Assembly: GCF_002943425.1 (NCBI RefSeq)
Contig: NZ_PTRA01000001.1
Span: forward strand, 1-64,000
DNA: 64,000 nucleotides
Direction of reading: 5' to 3'
From: Siphonobacter curvatus
Lineage (GTDB): Bacteria > Bacteroidota > Bacteroidia > Cytophagales > Spirosomataceae
Under the pieces are notes generated by a model. That model did no database searches and was not told where the DNA came from. It was given only the letters and a program-made list of their open reading frames with translations. Position numbers and translations under genes: made by a program. Within the stretch, counting starts at the first letter, position 1; each line of letters starts with the position of its first letter. Shown here piece after piece: positions 34,687-43,588 of the stretch.

Positions 34687-34690
34687 CGCA

Positions 34691-34734
34691 TAAACCAAAA
34701 GATGCCGACCCTGAGGTCGGCATCTTTTGGTTTA
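34691..34734. terminator. Bidirectional terminator, aldose epimerase / phytase
   Basis: A 20-bp perfect stem (34691-34710 with 34715-34734) and 4-nt CTGA loop. It overlaps the stop codon of the convergent phytase gene by three bases. Confidence 0.92.
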
Positions 34735-35790
34735 CGGACGAAGCTTCAACTCTGGTCCCGCGATGTCCTCCCAGCGGTAGAGGTGGAACGTTCGATCTGT
34801 ACTCATGACCACGAACAGACCGTGTTTGAAATCCTGATTTAAAGGAACGGAAACCGTTTCCGAACCATCACTTTCCATCGCCCGCACGTCAACGGTTTTC
34901 AGGAGTTTGTGCTCAAAAGGGCGTTCCGGCGTTCCTTCCCGGCTGAAAATCTGAAAACGGTTGGCTCCCTGATCGGACACGAGAATGTAGCCCGTACTGT
35001 CCGTTAACTCGTAAATCGAAATACCTTCGTGATCCTGTTTGAAGTTCTCGGTGGCGAACAAGGCTAGTTCTTCGTTCCCTTTTTCCGGATCGGCGTAGTA
35101 CTGGCGAACGCCCTTGCCTTCGTCGGAATAGTACACGTAACCCAGCTTATCGTCCACGGCGATGGATTCAATTTCCTTCAGTCCACTGTACGTTCCGAAT
35201 TTCCGGACCAGGGTGGCTTTGATGTGCCCCGTTCCGTCGTCGTCGAGGCGATACTGCCAGAGGTAACCGCCCGTCGTCGGACCCGTTTTTCGGCCCACAA
35301 TGGCGTAGATCACCCCCTGCTTGTTTTTGTACATCGAAATACCCATCAAATCGCGGTAGTCGGGTTGCGTTTCGCCTTCAAAAACGGGAATGCCGCCGTT
35401 ATCTAAGGGCTTCATTTCCGGTAAAGAAAAAATCCGCAGCTTGTGCGTCATGCGTTCGGTGGTGACGGCAATATCCGTAGCCTTTCCGTTCAGCATCAAT
35501 CCATACTCAATGTCAACATTATTGGGGCGTTGCAGACCGCTGATTTTCTGCTGAATTTTCCCCTGAAGATTGAACACGTACAGACCGCCATCGGCGTCTT
35601 TGTCTGTACCAATGATCAGACTTTTCGCCGGGTCCTGCGGGTTGATCCATACCGCCGGATCATCGGAATCGTGGGCTACTTTTTCCGTTACGTACAAGGG
35701 CTTAACCGCTTGACGGGAAGTTTTGGGCCGCTGACAGCTCGCCAGCAAGGCCAGACTCATTACTAGTAGACTACTCGTTTTCAAAAGCAT
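34732..35790 (-). CDS. Beta-propeller phytase lipoprotein
   Basis: 352 aa. Lipobox LLASC with Cys19. The body is a six-bladed propeller phytase: DSDDPAVWINPQDP, IIGTDKDADGGLYVF, RPNNVDIEYG, YVYYSDEGKGVRQYYADP, FKQDHEGISIY, LVSDQGANRFQIF. The Asp/Glu-rich loops bind the calcium ions needed to attack phytate. It would release phosphate from inositol hexakisphosphate at the cell surface or in the periplasm. It stands at the end of the beta-helix and TonB receptor genes but is separated from them by a terminator-like hairpin (35808-35845). Confidence 0.93.
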   Translation of the reverse strand: MLLKTSSLLVMSLALLASCQRPKTSRQAVKPLYVTEKVAHDSDDPAVWINPQDPAKSLIIGTDKDADGGLYVFNLQGKIQQKISGLQRPNNVDIEYGLMLNGKATDIAVTTERMTHKLRIFSLPEMKPLDNGGIPVFEGETQPDYRDLMGISMYKNKQGVIYAIVGRKTGPTTGGYLWQYRLDDDGTGHIKATLVRKFGTYSGLKEIESIAVDDKLGYVYYSDEGKGVRQYYADPEKGNEELALFATENFKQDHEGISIYELTDSTGYILVSDQGANRFQIFSREGTPERPFEHKLLKTVDVRAMESDGSETVSVPLNQDFKHGLFVVMSTDRTFHLYRWEDIAGPELKLRP

Positions 35791-35806
35791 ACGCGATGAA
35801 TGGATA

Positions 35807-35845
35807 CAAAAAGTCCCCAGAAAAGACGAGGCTAACCTGGGGACT
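35807..35845 (-). terminator. Terminator or attenuator between beta-helix gene and phytase
   Basis: AGTCCCCAG (35812-35820) pairs with CTGGGGACT (35837-35845), 16-nt loop, then TTTTG on the minus strand. It lies just after the beta-helix gene stop and just before the phytase start, so it could cut phytase expression relative to the upstream genes. Confidence 0.75.
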
Positions 35846-35854
35846 GGTAAAAAC

Positions 35855-37111
35855 TTACTTCGTACCGAAGGCTCCGATGTAGGAAGCTGGTTCGGGGGAA
35901 GTATAGGTAACGCCGTTGACGCTTAGACCGCTTTTGTACAAACGGGTAAAGTCAGTTTTGCCTTTGCCCAGGGCCGGAGAGCCCGCTTGCAGGTGGAAAT
36001 CCCAGGAGGTACTGTAGGTAGCATTCAGGCTAGCCGTGGAGAGCGGATAGTTCACCAGCTTCGGATCGTTGTCCCCCGCTTTCGTACCCAAAATGTCGTT
36101 CGTACCTTTTACGATTTCCGTCGAAGGCTGGAATTGATCGACACCTGTTTGCGTGTAGCCGTAGTAGTAATTGTTGGCAATCACCGAACGCGTATCTTCT
36201 GGAGCCCCCTTATCGCGTTTAATGCCGAAACGGTCGTTTACAAGCAGGGTATTGTACACGTCCGCCCGAACCGTTTTTTCCAGCCAGATCGAACCGCCTT
36301 TAATCGTGGGTCGTCTCCAGCCCGCGTTCACGATGGTGTTGTTGTAGGCGATTACGTATGCTTGCGGTGTTTTATCGCCCCCGTTGGAAAGTTTCAGGGC
36401 ATTGGTATTGGGACTGTAAATCAGGTTAAACGCGATTTCTGCCTGTACGCCCGATTTGATGTTGATGGCTTCGCCGCCGGAAACGCCCGTCGTGTGGAAA
36501 GTATTATTGGTGATGAGTACTTTACCACCTTCCAAGTAAAAGCCGTCTTCGTTGAAGTTACGAATAATGCTGTTCGTGACGACCACTTTAGAAGCCGTAT
36601 TCGATGTGTACAGGACGGGGACGTGTTCGCCCGCTGCCGCTTTGTACAACTGAGCTTTCACCGAAGGTGACTCTTCGGTAGTCACGGCTCCACCGTATTC
36701 CAGAATCGTATTTTTCAGCACCAGTTCCGTACTCGCAGGACCGGCGATGAGTCCACCCCAGAGGTTACCGAATAGATTGGCGGAGGTTTTCCAAGCATCG
36801 GGTACGGTGAATTTTACTGGGTTTTCGGCGGTACCTAAGCTGTATAGATTACCCCGAATGAGGATCTCGGGTTTCACGATGGAATCGCTCATCAAAACGG
36901 TAACGCCTTCTTCAATCGTCAGGGATTTACCTTCGGGAACTTGCAGGTGACCCGTCACTTTGTAGGTATTCCCTTTTTTCCAGATTCCCTCTACGTTACC
37001 CGTTACACTGGTTTCAGTAGGAGCGGGCGTTACCTGCGTGTCTTCTGAATTTTTACTACAACTGGTTAACAGAGCCATGGCGAGGCCAGCGGCCATACAC
37101 AGTTTGTTCAT
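35855..37111 (-). CDS. Right-handed beta-helix lipoprotein
   Basis: 418 aa. Lipobox LLTSC with Cys18. The rest shows parallel beta-helix repeats (LTIEEGVTVLM, ILIRGNLYSLGTAENPVKFT, LVLKNTILEYGG, VVTNSIIRNFNEDGFYLEGG, LITNNTFHTTG, IAYNNTIVNAGWRRP), like the parallel-helix domain of pectate-lyase-type or surface-binding proteins. No catalytic set is obvious. It follows the TonB receptor gene by 38 bases, so the two are surely co-transcribed. A surface substrate-binding role for the receptor is inference. Confidence 0.82.
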   Translation of the reverse strand: MNKLCMAAGLAMALLTSCSKNSEDTQVTPAPTETSVTGNVEGIWKKGNTYKVTGHLQVPEGKSLTIEEGVTVLMSDSIVKPEILIRGNLYSLGTAENPVKFTVPDAWKTSANLFGNLWGGLIAGPASTELVLKNTILEYGGAVTTEESPSVKAQLYKAAAGEHVPVLYTSNTASKVVVTNSIIRNFNEDGFYLEGGKVLITNNTFHTTGVSGGEAINIKSGVQAEIAFNLIYSPNTNALKLSNGGDKTPQAYVIAYNNTIVNAGWRRPTIKGGSIWLEKTVRADVYNTLLVNDRFGIKRDKGAPEDTRSVIANNYYYGYTQTGVDQFQPSTEIVKGTNDILGTKAGDNDPKLVNYPLSTASLNATYSTSWDFHLQAGSPALGKGKTDFTRLYKSGLSVNGVTYTSPEPASYIGAFGTK

Positions 37112-37149
37112 GATGGTTTTGATTTATAAGATTTTCGAAAGACTAAATG

Positions 37150-39891
37150 CTAGAGTTTGAAGCGTAATCCGAGTAAATAGCTGCGTTGGTAGTAGTCCCG
37201 CCGGATGAGGGTTTTACCCGCTTCGGTTTGATGCGGCAGGCCCTGATTGACCGCTTCGGCGTTTTTGATGTACACTTCCAGCGGCGTGTTGAGCAGGTTA
37301 TTGGCCTTGGCGAACAGGACCAGTTTCGATCCGATGGCTTTTTCGAGCGAAGCATCCATTTGTAGAAAGCCCTTTTGCCAGAGATCATTATCCAGAAATT
37401 GCGAAACGGTATTGATTCGCTCCCCGGTGTAGCTTCCCGCCAGCTGAGCATCCCAGCCGCGATTTTTGTACAGGACGGTCAGGTTAGCAATGTGTGCCGA
37501 CTGGCCGTAGAGCGGACGCGTCTGATTGACGTACCGAGGTTCTAAATCACCGTTTTCATTGCGAATACGCATGAATTTGGCTGAGGTAATCCGGGAAAGC
37601 GTATAGGTATAGTTCGCCTTAATACCAAACTGGCGGAAATACCGGATGTAATCGAGTTCAAGCCCGGTATTATGAGCATTGCCAAAGTTACCCGGCGTAT
37701 AAATGATCGACTGGCCACGAACCGGATCCCGTTGAAGGGTGTATTCAATGGGGTTTTGGATGTACTTGTAAAACAGGCCTACCATGAACTGATCCGTTGC
37801 ATTCGGGAAATGCTCGTACCGCACGTCGATGTTGTCGGCAATGGCCCGTTTCAAATCCGGATTTCCACGTTCCTGATATTCTTCCAGAACCACGTTATAG
37901 GGAACAATTTCGAAATAGCCCGGACGATTGAGGGAGCGGAAGTATGAAGCCCGCCAGTTCGTTTGTGCGTTCGACTTATACTTCACATGCAGACTGGGAA
38001 GTACGTCCGTGTACACCTGATTTTCCGTCGGACGATCTTCGCCGATCTGGTTTTTCAGCTCGTAGCCCTGATTGGTATGTTCCACCCGTACTCCGCCCAG
38101 AATTTCCCAGTTCAGGGGTGTTACTTTAGCCTGTACATAACCGGAAGAGGTATTTTCGGAAGCATCATACGTCAGGGCACTGCCTACGGAACCGCGGGGG
38201 TTCTGAATGGTCCAGCTGATTTGGTCGTAAGATGTGAAATCTTCTCCGTACACGCCCCGCAAGTTGCTGGGACGAAGCTGGTAGTTGTTGTAAAAATTAC
38301 TACGGTCTTTCCTGCGGTATAAACCGCCCGCTTTCCACTCGACGGGCGTATTTCCGAAACGGGAGCGATACGTAAGATTAAGATATCCTGCCAGATCCGT
38401 ATCCGAGTTATGTTCCCAGCGGCGGTAGGCATCCTGCACGGTCGTGCGTCTTTCCGTAAAATTTTTCCGTTCACCCAGTAAAGGAATCTGGGTTTGATCA
38501 GGCTGTTGATTTTGGGCAGTGGAATATACCGCGGACCAGTCGATGTCGAATGAGTCACCCAACGGATGTTTTCCCTGTAGGGTATTCGTGAAAATCTGTT
38601 GACGCGTAACCCGGCTTCGGGTCGAATAGCCAAGCGTCGCATTACCCGCTTCCGGATCGTAACCGCCAATGGTGAGTTGCGTGGATTTTACGTCCCGAAT
38701 CTGACTGTTGGTTAAATGAATCAGGGCCGTATAAAGCGAAACCTTATTCTGATCATTCAGACGATAGTCTACCTTGGTATGCAAACCGTACCGCTGCTGT
38801 TGTTCGGAATACTGCCGTTCGTTCAACTTGGTGAGCGTCACGCCGCGTTGCGTATCCACCGTTTCGGAATCAAAGAACAAACTGTTACTACCCCGGTACG
38901 TATTCTGATAACTTCCGGCGATGATGATACCCAGCTTTTGATTCAGAAACCGATCACCCCAGGAGAACCCGCCGAGCAAGTTCGGCGGCGGTGACTGCTT
39001 GGTATACGTCGAGGTCACTTTTGAAAAGTCTGCGGCAGTAGCGTTGTACGGATTGCCTTTTAGCTCATAAGGCGATTTCAGCTTCACCGATTTCCAGTCG
39101 TAGCTCAGGAAAGGTCGATCCATGAATAACTCGCTGTAACCCGTCGAAACATTGGCCGTCAGCACCCGCTGACTGGGAGCATCTTTCATGACCAGATTCA
39201 CGGCCCCGCCGATGGCATCGCCTTCTATACTCGGCGTGAGTGCTTTGTAGACTTCCAGACGGTCGAGTAGATCCGAAGGAAAAAGATCCAGGGGTACGTA
39301 ACGGTAGCGGTTATCCGGACTCGGAATTTTCACGCCATTCACCAGCGTATAGTTATACCGCTTGTCCATGCCCCGAACGATGGCGTATTGCCCGTCGCCA
39401 TTGCTGTTCCGCTCCACCGATACGCCCGAAACCCGCTGGATGACGTTCGCAACGGTGAGATCGGGGGAGAGTTGAATAGCTCGCCCGGAGACGATATTCA
39501 TCACCTGATCCGCGGAACGTTCGAGATGACGGGCTGTTTGATCGCTCGCTCCTTCGCGTCCCGTTCGAACGATTACTTCCTGTAAATTCTGTTTTTCCGA
39601 AGGCGTTAAAATGACATCAAGAGTGAGCGTTTCGTTTTCGGAAATGCGGATTTCTTTGGTAATGGTTTGGTAGGTGATAAAACTGATGGTGAGCTGATAC
39701 GTTCCGGATGGAATGTTTTTAAGCGTATAACTTCCATCCAGGCCCGATACGTTATGAAAAGAAGTATTTCCTAAGCGAACAACGGCTCCGGTTACGGGTT
39801 CGCCGGAAGCTAGTTCCGTGACTTTCCCCCGAATCGTTCCTGCCCAGGAAGAAAACGAACAAAGCGTAATAAAAAGTAGAAAACGATACAT
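37150..39891 (-). CDS. TonB-dependent receptor with carboxypeptidase-regulatory-like N-terminus
   Basis: 913 aa from the ATG at 39891, which begins a short signal peptide cleaved near SSWAG; in-frame starts further up (39900, 39933) are possible. Order: CarboxypepD-reg-like domain (GTIRGKVTELASGEPVTGAVV), plug domain (VANVIQRVSGVSVERNSNGDGQYAIVRGMD), and a 22-stranded barrel ending in YLLGLRFKL, with a terminal hydrophobic residue. The receptor is of the outer-membrane TonB type without an adjacent SusD. Its ligand is not shown by sequence; the phytase two genes downstream suggests a phosphorylated inositol or its product. Confidence 0.93.
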   Translation of the reverse strand: MYRFLLFITLCSFSSWAGTIRGKVTELASGEPVTGAVVRLGNTSFHNVSGLDGSYTLKNIPSGTYQLTISFITYQTITKEIRISENETLTLDVILTPSEKQNLQEVIVRTGREGASDQTARHLERSADQVMNIVSGRAIQLSPDLTVANVIQRVSGVSVERNSNGDGQYAIVRGMDKRYNYTLVNGVKIPSPDNRYRYVPLDLFPSDLLDRLEVYKALTPSIEGDAIGGAVNLVMKDAPSQRVLTANVSTGYSELFMDRPFLSYDWKSVKLKSPYELKGNPYNATAADFSKVTSTYTKQSPPPNLLGGFSWGDRFLNQKLGIIIAGSYQNTYRGSNSLFFDSETVDTQRGVTLTKLNERQYSEQQQRYGLHTKVDYRLNDQNKVSLYTALIHLTNSQIRDVKSTQLTIGGYDPEAGNATLGYSTRSRVTRQQIFTNTLQGKHPLGDSFDIDWSAVYSTAQNQQPDQTQIPLLGERKNFTERRTTVQDAYRRWEHNSDTDLAGYLNLTYRSRFGNTPVEWKAGGLYRRKDRSNFYNNYQLRPSNLRGVYGEDFTSYDQISWTIQNPRGSVGSALTYDASENTSSGYVQAKVTPLNWEILGGVRVEHTNQGYELKNQIGEDRPTENQVYTDVLPSLHVKYKSNAQTNWRASYFRSLNRPGYFEIVPYNVVLEEYQERGNPDLKRAIADNIDVRYEHFPNATDQFMVGLFYKYIQNPIEYTLQRDPVRGQSIIYTPGNFGNAHNTGLELDYIRYFRQFGIKANYTYTLSRITSAKFMRIRNENGDLEPRYVNQTRPLYGQSAHIANLTVLYKNRGWDAQLAGSYTGERINTVSQFLDNDLWQKGFLQMDASLEKAIGSKLVLFAKANNLLNTPLEVYIKNAEAVNQGLPHQTEAGKTLIRRDYYQRSYLLGLRFKL

Positions 39892-40172
39892 CTGTCCCAT
39901 CGAATGCCTGCTGAATAACGAAGCGAAAGCCAACCGGAGAATACGAAGCCTGAGAGACCCGGTTTTCGGTTGGCGATACGAAGGTGGACGATGAAAAATC
40001 CATAGTCAAGCGATGGAGCAAGGGCTGAAGTCAAGGCAGAATATCAGGCCGTTAGCACAAAAGCAACAGTGTTAACAAAGTGAGCATAATACTTTGAAAT
40101 TCAATGATTTAATGCGTTACAAAACCGCCATTAAGTTTCCGTTATGCCAATGTTACCAAACTGTTAAGCGGC

Positions 40173-41777
40173 TTAAAGAGCCTGTACGAAGGCCGTCAGG
40201 CTCTCGCCCGCCTCCAGATTGAGTTTTTTGCGTAACCGGTACCGCGTCACCCGTAAGCTATCCTGAGAAATGCCCAGTAAGGTTGAAATATCGGCGGAGG
40301 TCAGGTTCATTTTTAACAAAGCAATCAATCGCAGATCCGAGGTCGATAATTGATCTGAATGGGTTCTTAATTTTTCAAAAAAGGAGTGATGAACCTGTTC
40401 AAACGTACTGCTAAATTCCAGCCAGTATTGATCGTGGCTAAAACTGTCGTTGATCTGTTGAACAATTTTCTTGATTTGCTTCTTATGGTCCCGTTTGTCG
40501 TCTTTAATTAATTTTTCAAGACTGGTTTTTAGTTGTTCTAAGGATTCATTTTTCTGAATAAGGTGTAAAATATGGGTAGATAATTCTTTCGAACGCGTCG
40601 CTAATTCATGCTTTAATTGTTCTTCTTCCAGTTGCTTATTGCGTAGTTCCGAAAGCATGAGTTCATGCCGAGTTTCGTACACCAGTTGATTCTGCCGGCT
40701 CAGAGTTTGTTCGTTACGTACCTTTAGCTTCTGCCGATTGTAAGCGAGTGTGACGATGCCCACTAGCAGGAGTGATACCAGTACAGCCGCTGCCGTTACG
40801 AGCTGGTTGAATTGCCGTTCGTCGGTAAGTTTCTCAATCTCTCGGTTTTTCTTTTCCGTGTCAAAAAGGGCCTGCGTCAGTACCAATTGCTGGCTGCTTT
40901 CCTGGGAATAAATCTCCGCTTCAAACGCCCGGCTCAGAGCAACGTAGTGGTAGGCACTGTCATGCTGCCCCATCAGTTGATAGGCCTTGCCGATGTCGTT
41001 GCTGGTGCCACTGAGAAAATGCTGTTCGTGGGTTTTCAGAGCCAGCTCATAGGCCTGCTGACTGTAGGCAAGGCTTGCTTTCGGGTGACCCGTTTTGCGT
41101 AGTATATCACCCAGATTGTTGAGAATTTCAATGCGAAGCAGCGAATCTTTCGTTTGCAGATTAACCTTTAGGGCTCGCTGGAAGTATACCTGAGCCGAAT
41201 CGTACCGGGCCAGATCTTCGAAAATGCTACCCATGTTTTCGTAGATTTTCGCCGTTCCCTCCTGATTGTTGGCGGCTACGTACTGGTGTAAGGCTTTTCG
41301 CTGAAAATAAAAGGCACTGTCGTAGCGTTGCCGTTTTTCGTACAGATGACCAATGTTGCCGTAAGTCTGAGCTATCCCCGAAGTATGCGAGGCCTTTCGG
41401 AATAGGACCAGAGCCTGTTCGTATTCCTGCCGGGCCTGATTGGGCTGCTTGCTGTAATAGTACAACTCGCCCAAGGCGTTGTGCGTTTCTGCCAGTAGGG
41501 TTTGCTCCCCGAGTTGTTCAAATTTCTTAGCCGCTTCCGAGTAATATTCCAGGGCCTGTGGATACTGTCCGGCGTGGAAAAACAGACGACCGAGCATCTG
41601 CAAAGCCTTAGCCGCAACCAGGGGCTGATTGGTTTCGAGGGCCAGGGCGTATTGTTGTTTGGTACGGTAAACCAGCGAAGCGGAATCACTGGCTGGAGGC
41701 GGAAGGCTCTGGCCCGTATAAGGAAGGAAAGTCCAGAGAATCAGTAGTAGGCAGGCTCGAAATACAGTCAGAATCAT
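40173..41777 (-). CDS. TPR-type sensor regulator with C-terminal HTH
   Basis: 534 aa with a signal/anchor at the N-terminus, then six or more tetratricopeptide repeats (about 30-280), one transmembrane segment (about 325-347: LVTAAAVLVSLLLVGIVTLAY), a long coiled coil (350-440), and a LuxR-like HTH at the C-terminus (SDLRLIALLKMNLTSADIST, then LLGISQDSLRVTRYRLRKK). This membrane-spanning TPR-coil-HTH layout is common in Bacteroidota. It lies directly upstream of the TonB receptor gene on the same strand, so it may control the phytase locus (inference). No kinase or receiver domain. Confidence 0.85.
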   Translation of the reverse strand: MILTVFRACLLLILWTFLPYTGQSLPPPASDSASLVYRTKQQYALALETNQPLVAAKALQMLGRLFFHAGQYPQALEYYSEAAKKFEQLGEQTLLAETHNALGELYYYSKQPNQARQEYEQALVLFRKASHTSGIAQTYGNIGHLYEKRQRYDSAFYFQRKALHQYVAANNQEGTAKIYENMGSIFEDLARYDSAQVYFQRALKVNLQTKDSLLRIEILNNLGDILRKTGHPKASLAYSQQAYELALKTHEQHFLSGTSNDIGKAYQLMGQHDSAYHYVALSRAFEAEIYSQESSQQLVLTQALFDTEKKNREIEKLTDERQFNQLVTAAAVLVSLLLVGIVTLAYNRQKLKVRNEQTLSRQNQLVYETRHELMLSELRNKQLEEEQLKHELATRSKELSTHILHLIQKNESLEQLKTSLEKLIKDDKRDHKKQIKKIVQQINDSFSHDQYWLEFSSTFEQVHHSFFEKLRTHSDQLSTSDLRLIALLKMNLTSADISTLLGISQDSLRVTRYRLRKKLNLEAGESLTAFVQAL

Positions 41778-42031
41778 CAGATTTCAGCTCGTTTGAACCT
41801 GGAAGTTAGGGCTTTTTCAAACGCTGATCGCATTATGAAATTGTTAACAACCTAGTAGCAGGTAAATCGGGAAGCTGGTAATGAAAAGAGAGCAACTCAG
41901 GATTTTTGAATAAATAATAAAGAATTTGTCTATTTAATTTGTTTTATACTGGAATATTGCTCACTTTTGGTTCAGGATTTGAATAAAAAAACAAAACATC
42001 TGGTTCCGCCTTTATCCAAACACGAACGCGT

Positions 42032-42262
42032 ATGCAAAAGATTTTGGTTCGTACCAAGGAAGATTACCTCCGCCACATCTTAGCGACCAGTCTTCAGCAC
42101 GAGGAAGAAAGCCCAGGGTGTTCGGTTCCGGAATGGCTACCCATTCCCAAGCCGGAACATTACCCTTGCATCGCCATTACGTCTGATCCGGTACGGGAGG
42201 GTACAGCTCTGTTTTTTGAAGTAGAGCTGATTTATTTTACGGATTTTTTACATCAAAACTGA
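42032..42262 (+). CDS. Small hypothetical protein
   Basis: 76 aa, acidic, with no recognised domain or signal peptide. The frame lies in a 653-base stretch otherwise empty and reads like a real protein (charged/aromatic mix, VPEWLPIPKPEHYPCIAI). No promoter or ribosome site decides it. It could also be a chance ORF; treat as tentative. Confidence 0.45.
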   Translation: MQKILVRTKEDYLRHILATSLQHEEESPGCSVPEWLPIPKPEHYPCIAITSDPVREGTALFFEVELIYFTDFLHQN

Positions 42263-42430
42263 TGGATGAACAATTACCTGAGTGTTTCTCGTTGGAATGC
42301 CATGGAAACGAAACGTACTGATTCGCCCCAGAAGCATCGGTACGTTTTACTTTTTTACACCCAGAAGTAGGAAGAATGACCTGGAAGCCCGTAGGTTTAC
42401 CCCTGAAACCTAGTAATCCATCTGACTTCC

Positions 42431-42958
42431 ATGGACGAATTACGTTATCCCATCGGCCTTTTTACCTATGAAGGCCCCTACACGCCCGAACAGCGTACGC
42501 AACTGATCAACAATCTGGCTCTGATTCCGGGTCAATATCAACAAGCCGTCGAAGGATTAACCGAAGATTTGCTGGAAATACCTTACCGTGAAGGGGGATG
42601 GACTATCCGGCAGGTCGTGCATCACGTAGCCGATAGTCACATGAACGGGTATATCCGTACCAAACTCGCCCTGACGGAAGCCAATCCGACGATCAAACCT
42701 TACGAAGAAGCCCGCTGGGCGGAGCTAGGCGATACCTTCCATACGCCCATTCAGGAATCGCTGAATTTACTGCAGCATTTACACGTTCGCTGGGCCAATG
42801 TCTTCCGGTCCATGCAGGAGGCCGATTACCAGAAAACCTTTTTTCATCCGGGTTCGCAACAATCCGTGACGCTAGACCATCAGTTAGGCAATTACGACTG
42901 GCATAGTCGGCATCACTTAGCTCATATTATGAGTCTGCGGGAGCGGATGGGTTGGTAG
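42431..42958 (+). CDS. DinB/YfiT-family metal-dependent protein (bacillithiol transferase-like)
   Basis: 175 aa, helical DinB fold. It opens LRYPIGLF, a YfiT signature. The three expected metal-binding His fit H65 (in VVHHVADSH), H161 and H165 (WHSRHHLAHI). YfiT-type proteins transfer thiols to electrophiles, for example bacillithiol to fosfomycin or other toxins, and have been suggested as hydrolases. Bacillithiol is made by some Bacteroidota, so a detoxification role is plausible. It is a single gene. Confidence 0.88.
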   Translation: MDELRYPIGLFTYEGPYTPEQRTQLINNLALIPGQYQQAVEGLTEDLLEIPYREGGWTIRQVVHHVADSHMNGYIRTKLALTEANPTIKPYEEARWAELGDTFHTPIQESLNLLQHLHVRWANVFRSMQEADYQKTFFHPGSQQSVTLDHQLGNYDWHSRHHLAHIMSLRERMGW

Positions 42959-43046
42959 ATGTGAAACCTTTAGACTTATGCGTAAATCCGGTTGTAAATA
43001 ATTAATGTGTGACTCGCATGGAAAAGAATGAAAAGCAGGGTGCCAA

Positions 43047-43460
43047 TCATAAAAATCCATCGCTTGAAAGGTAGTTTGAAATAAAACCGATTCCTGTCAA
43101 CCAGAGTAAGGGGGTGTAAGCAGGAGCTAAAAATCCGAGACGGCTATTACTCCATGCACTGTCCGGAAAGTAGATTAAAGCAAGCCAGGAAAGAAAATAA
43201 AGCAATGTTCCTGTAAGGTATAAGATACCGCCTCTTTTCTGCTGCGTCGATTTGATCGATAAAGGCATCAGAGCAGTTAATAGAAAAATCAGGGTACGAA
43301 ACGTATTTTCTCCAAGAGTAATGAACCACGGTATATTCTGTCCAAATACTTCTGGTTTGAATGGTGAAGGAAGCTGATCAGTCAACGCTAGATTCCACGC
43401 CAGTAAGGGCAAAATCAACAAAAAGCAATTGAGGAAGTAGATTTTAATACCCTTGTTCAT
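43047..43460 (-). CDS. Small integral membrane protein, function unknown
   Basis: 137 aa with about four membrane helices (near 7-25, 45-65, 78-97, 110-130). No catalytic motif. It follows the uvrA terminator hairpin and is transcribed the same way, so it likely has its own promoter, which I could not find. No known family is recognised. Confidence 0.6.
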   Translation of the reverse strand: MNKGIKIYFLNCFLLILPLLAWNLALTDQLPSPFKPEVFGQNIPWFITLGENTFRTLIFLLTALMPLSIKSTQQKRGGILYLTGTLLYFLSWLALIYFPDSAWSNSRLGFLAPAYTPLLWLTGIGFISNYLSSDGFL

Positions 43461-43530
43461 GGGCCAGAAGTAAGAATAAATCTGGTAAAGACGTCATAAC
43501 TATTACGTTAAAAGCCAACTTACGTATACA

Positions 43531-43581
43531 TCCTGTAAAAGAAAAGGCTCTTCTACTAGAAGAGCCTTTTCTTTTACAGGA
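43531..43581 (-). terminator. 24-bp hairpin downstream of uvrA
   Basis: Perfect 24-bp stem (43531-43554 with 43558-43581), loop only 3 nt. It lies 8 bases past the uvrA stop. T-rich runs sit inside the stem (CCTTTTCTTTT) rather than after it, so termination is likely but not of textbook form. Confidence 0.75.
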
Positions 43582-43588
43582 TTAAGTA

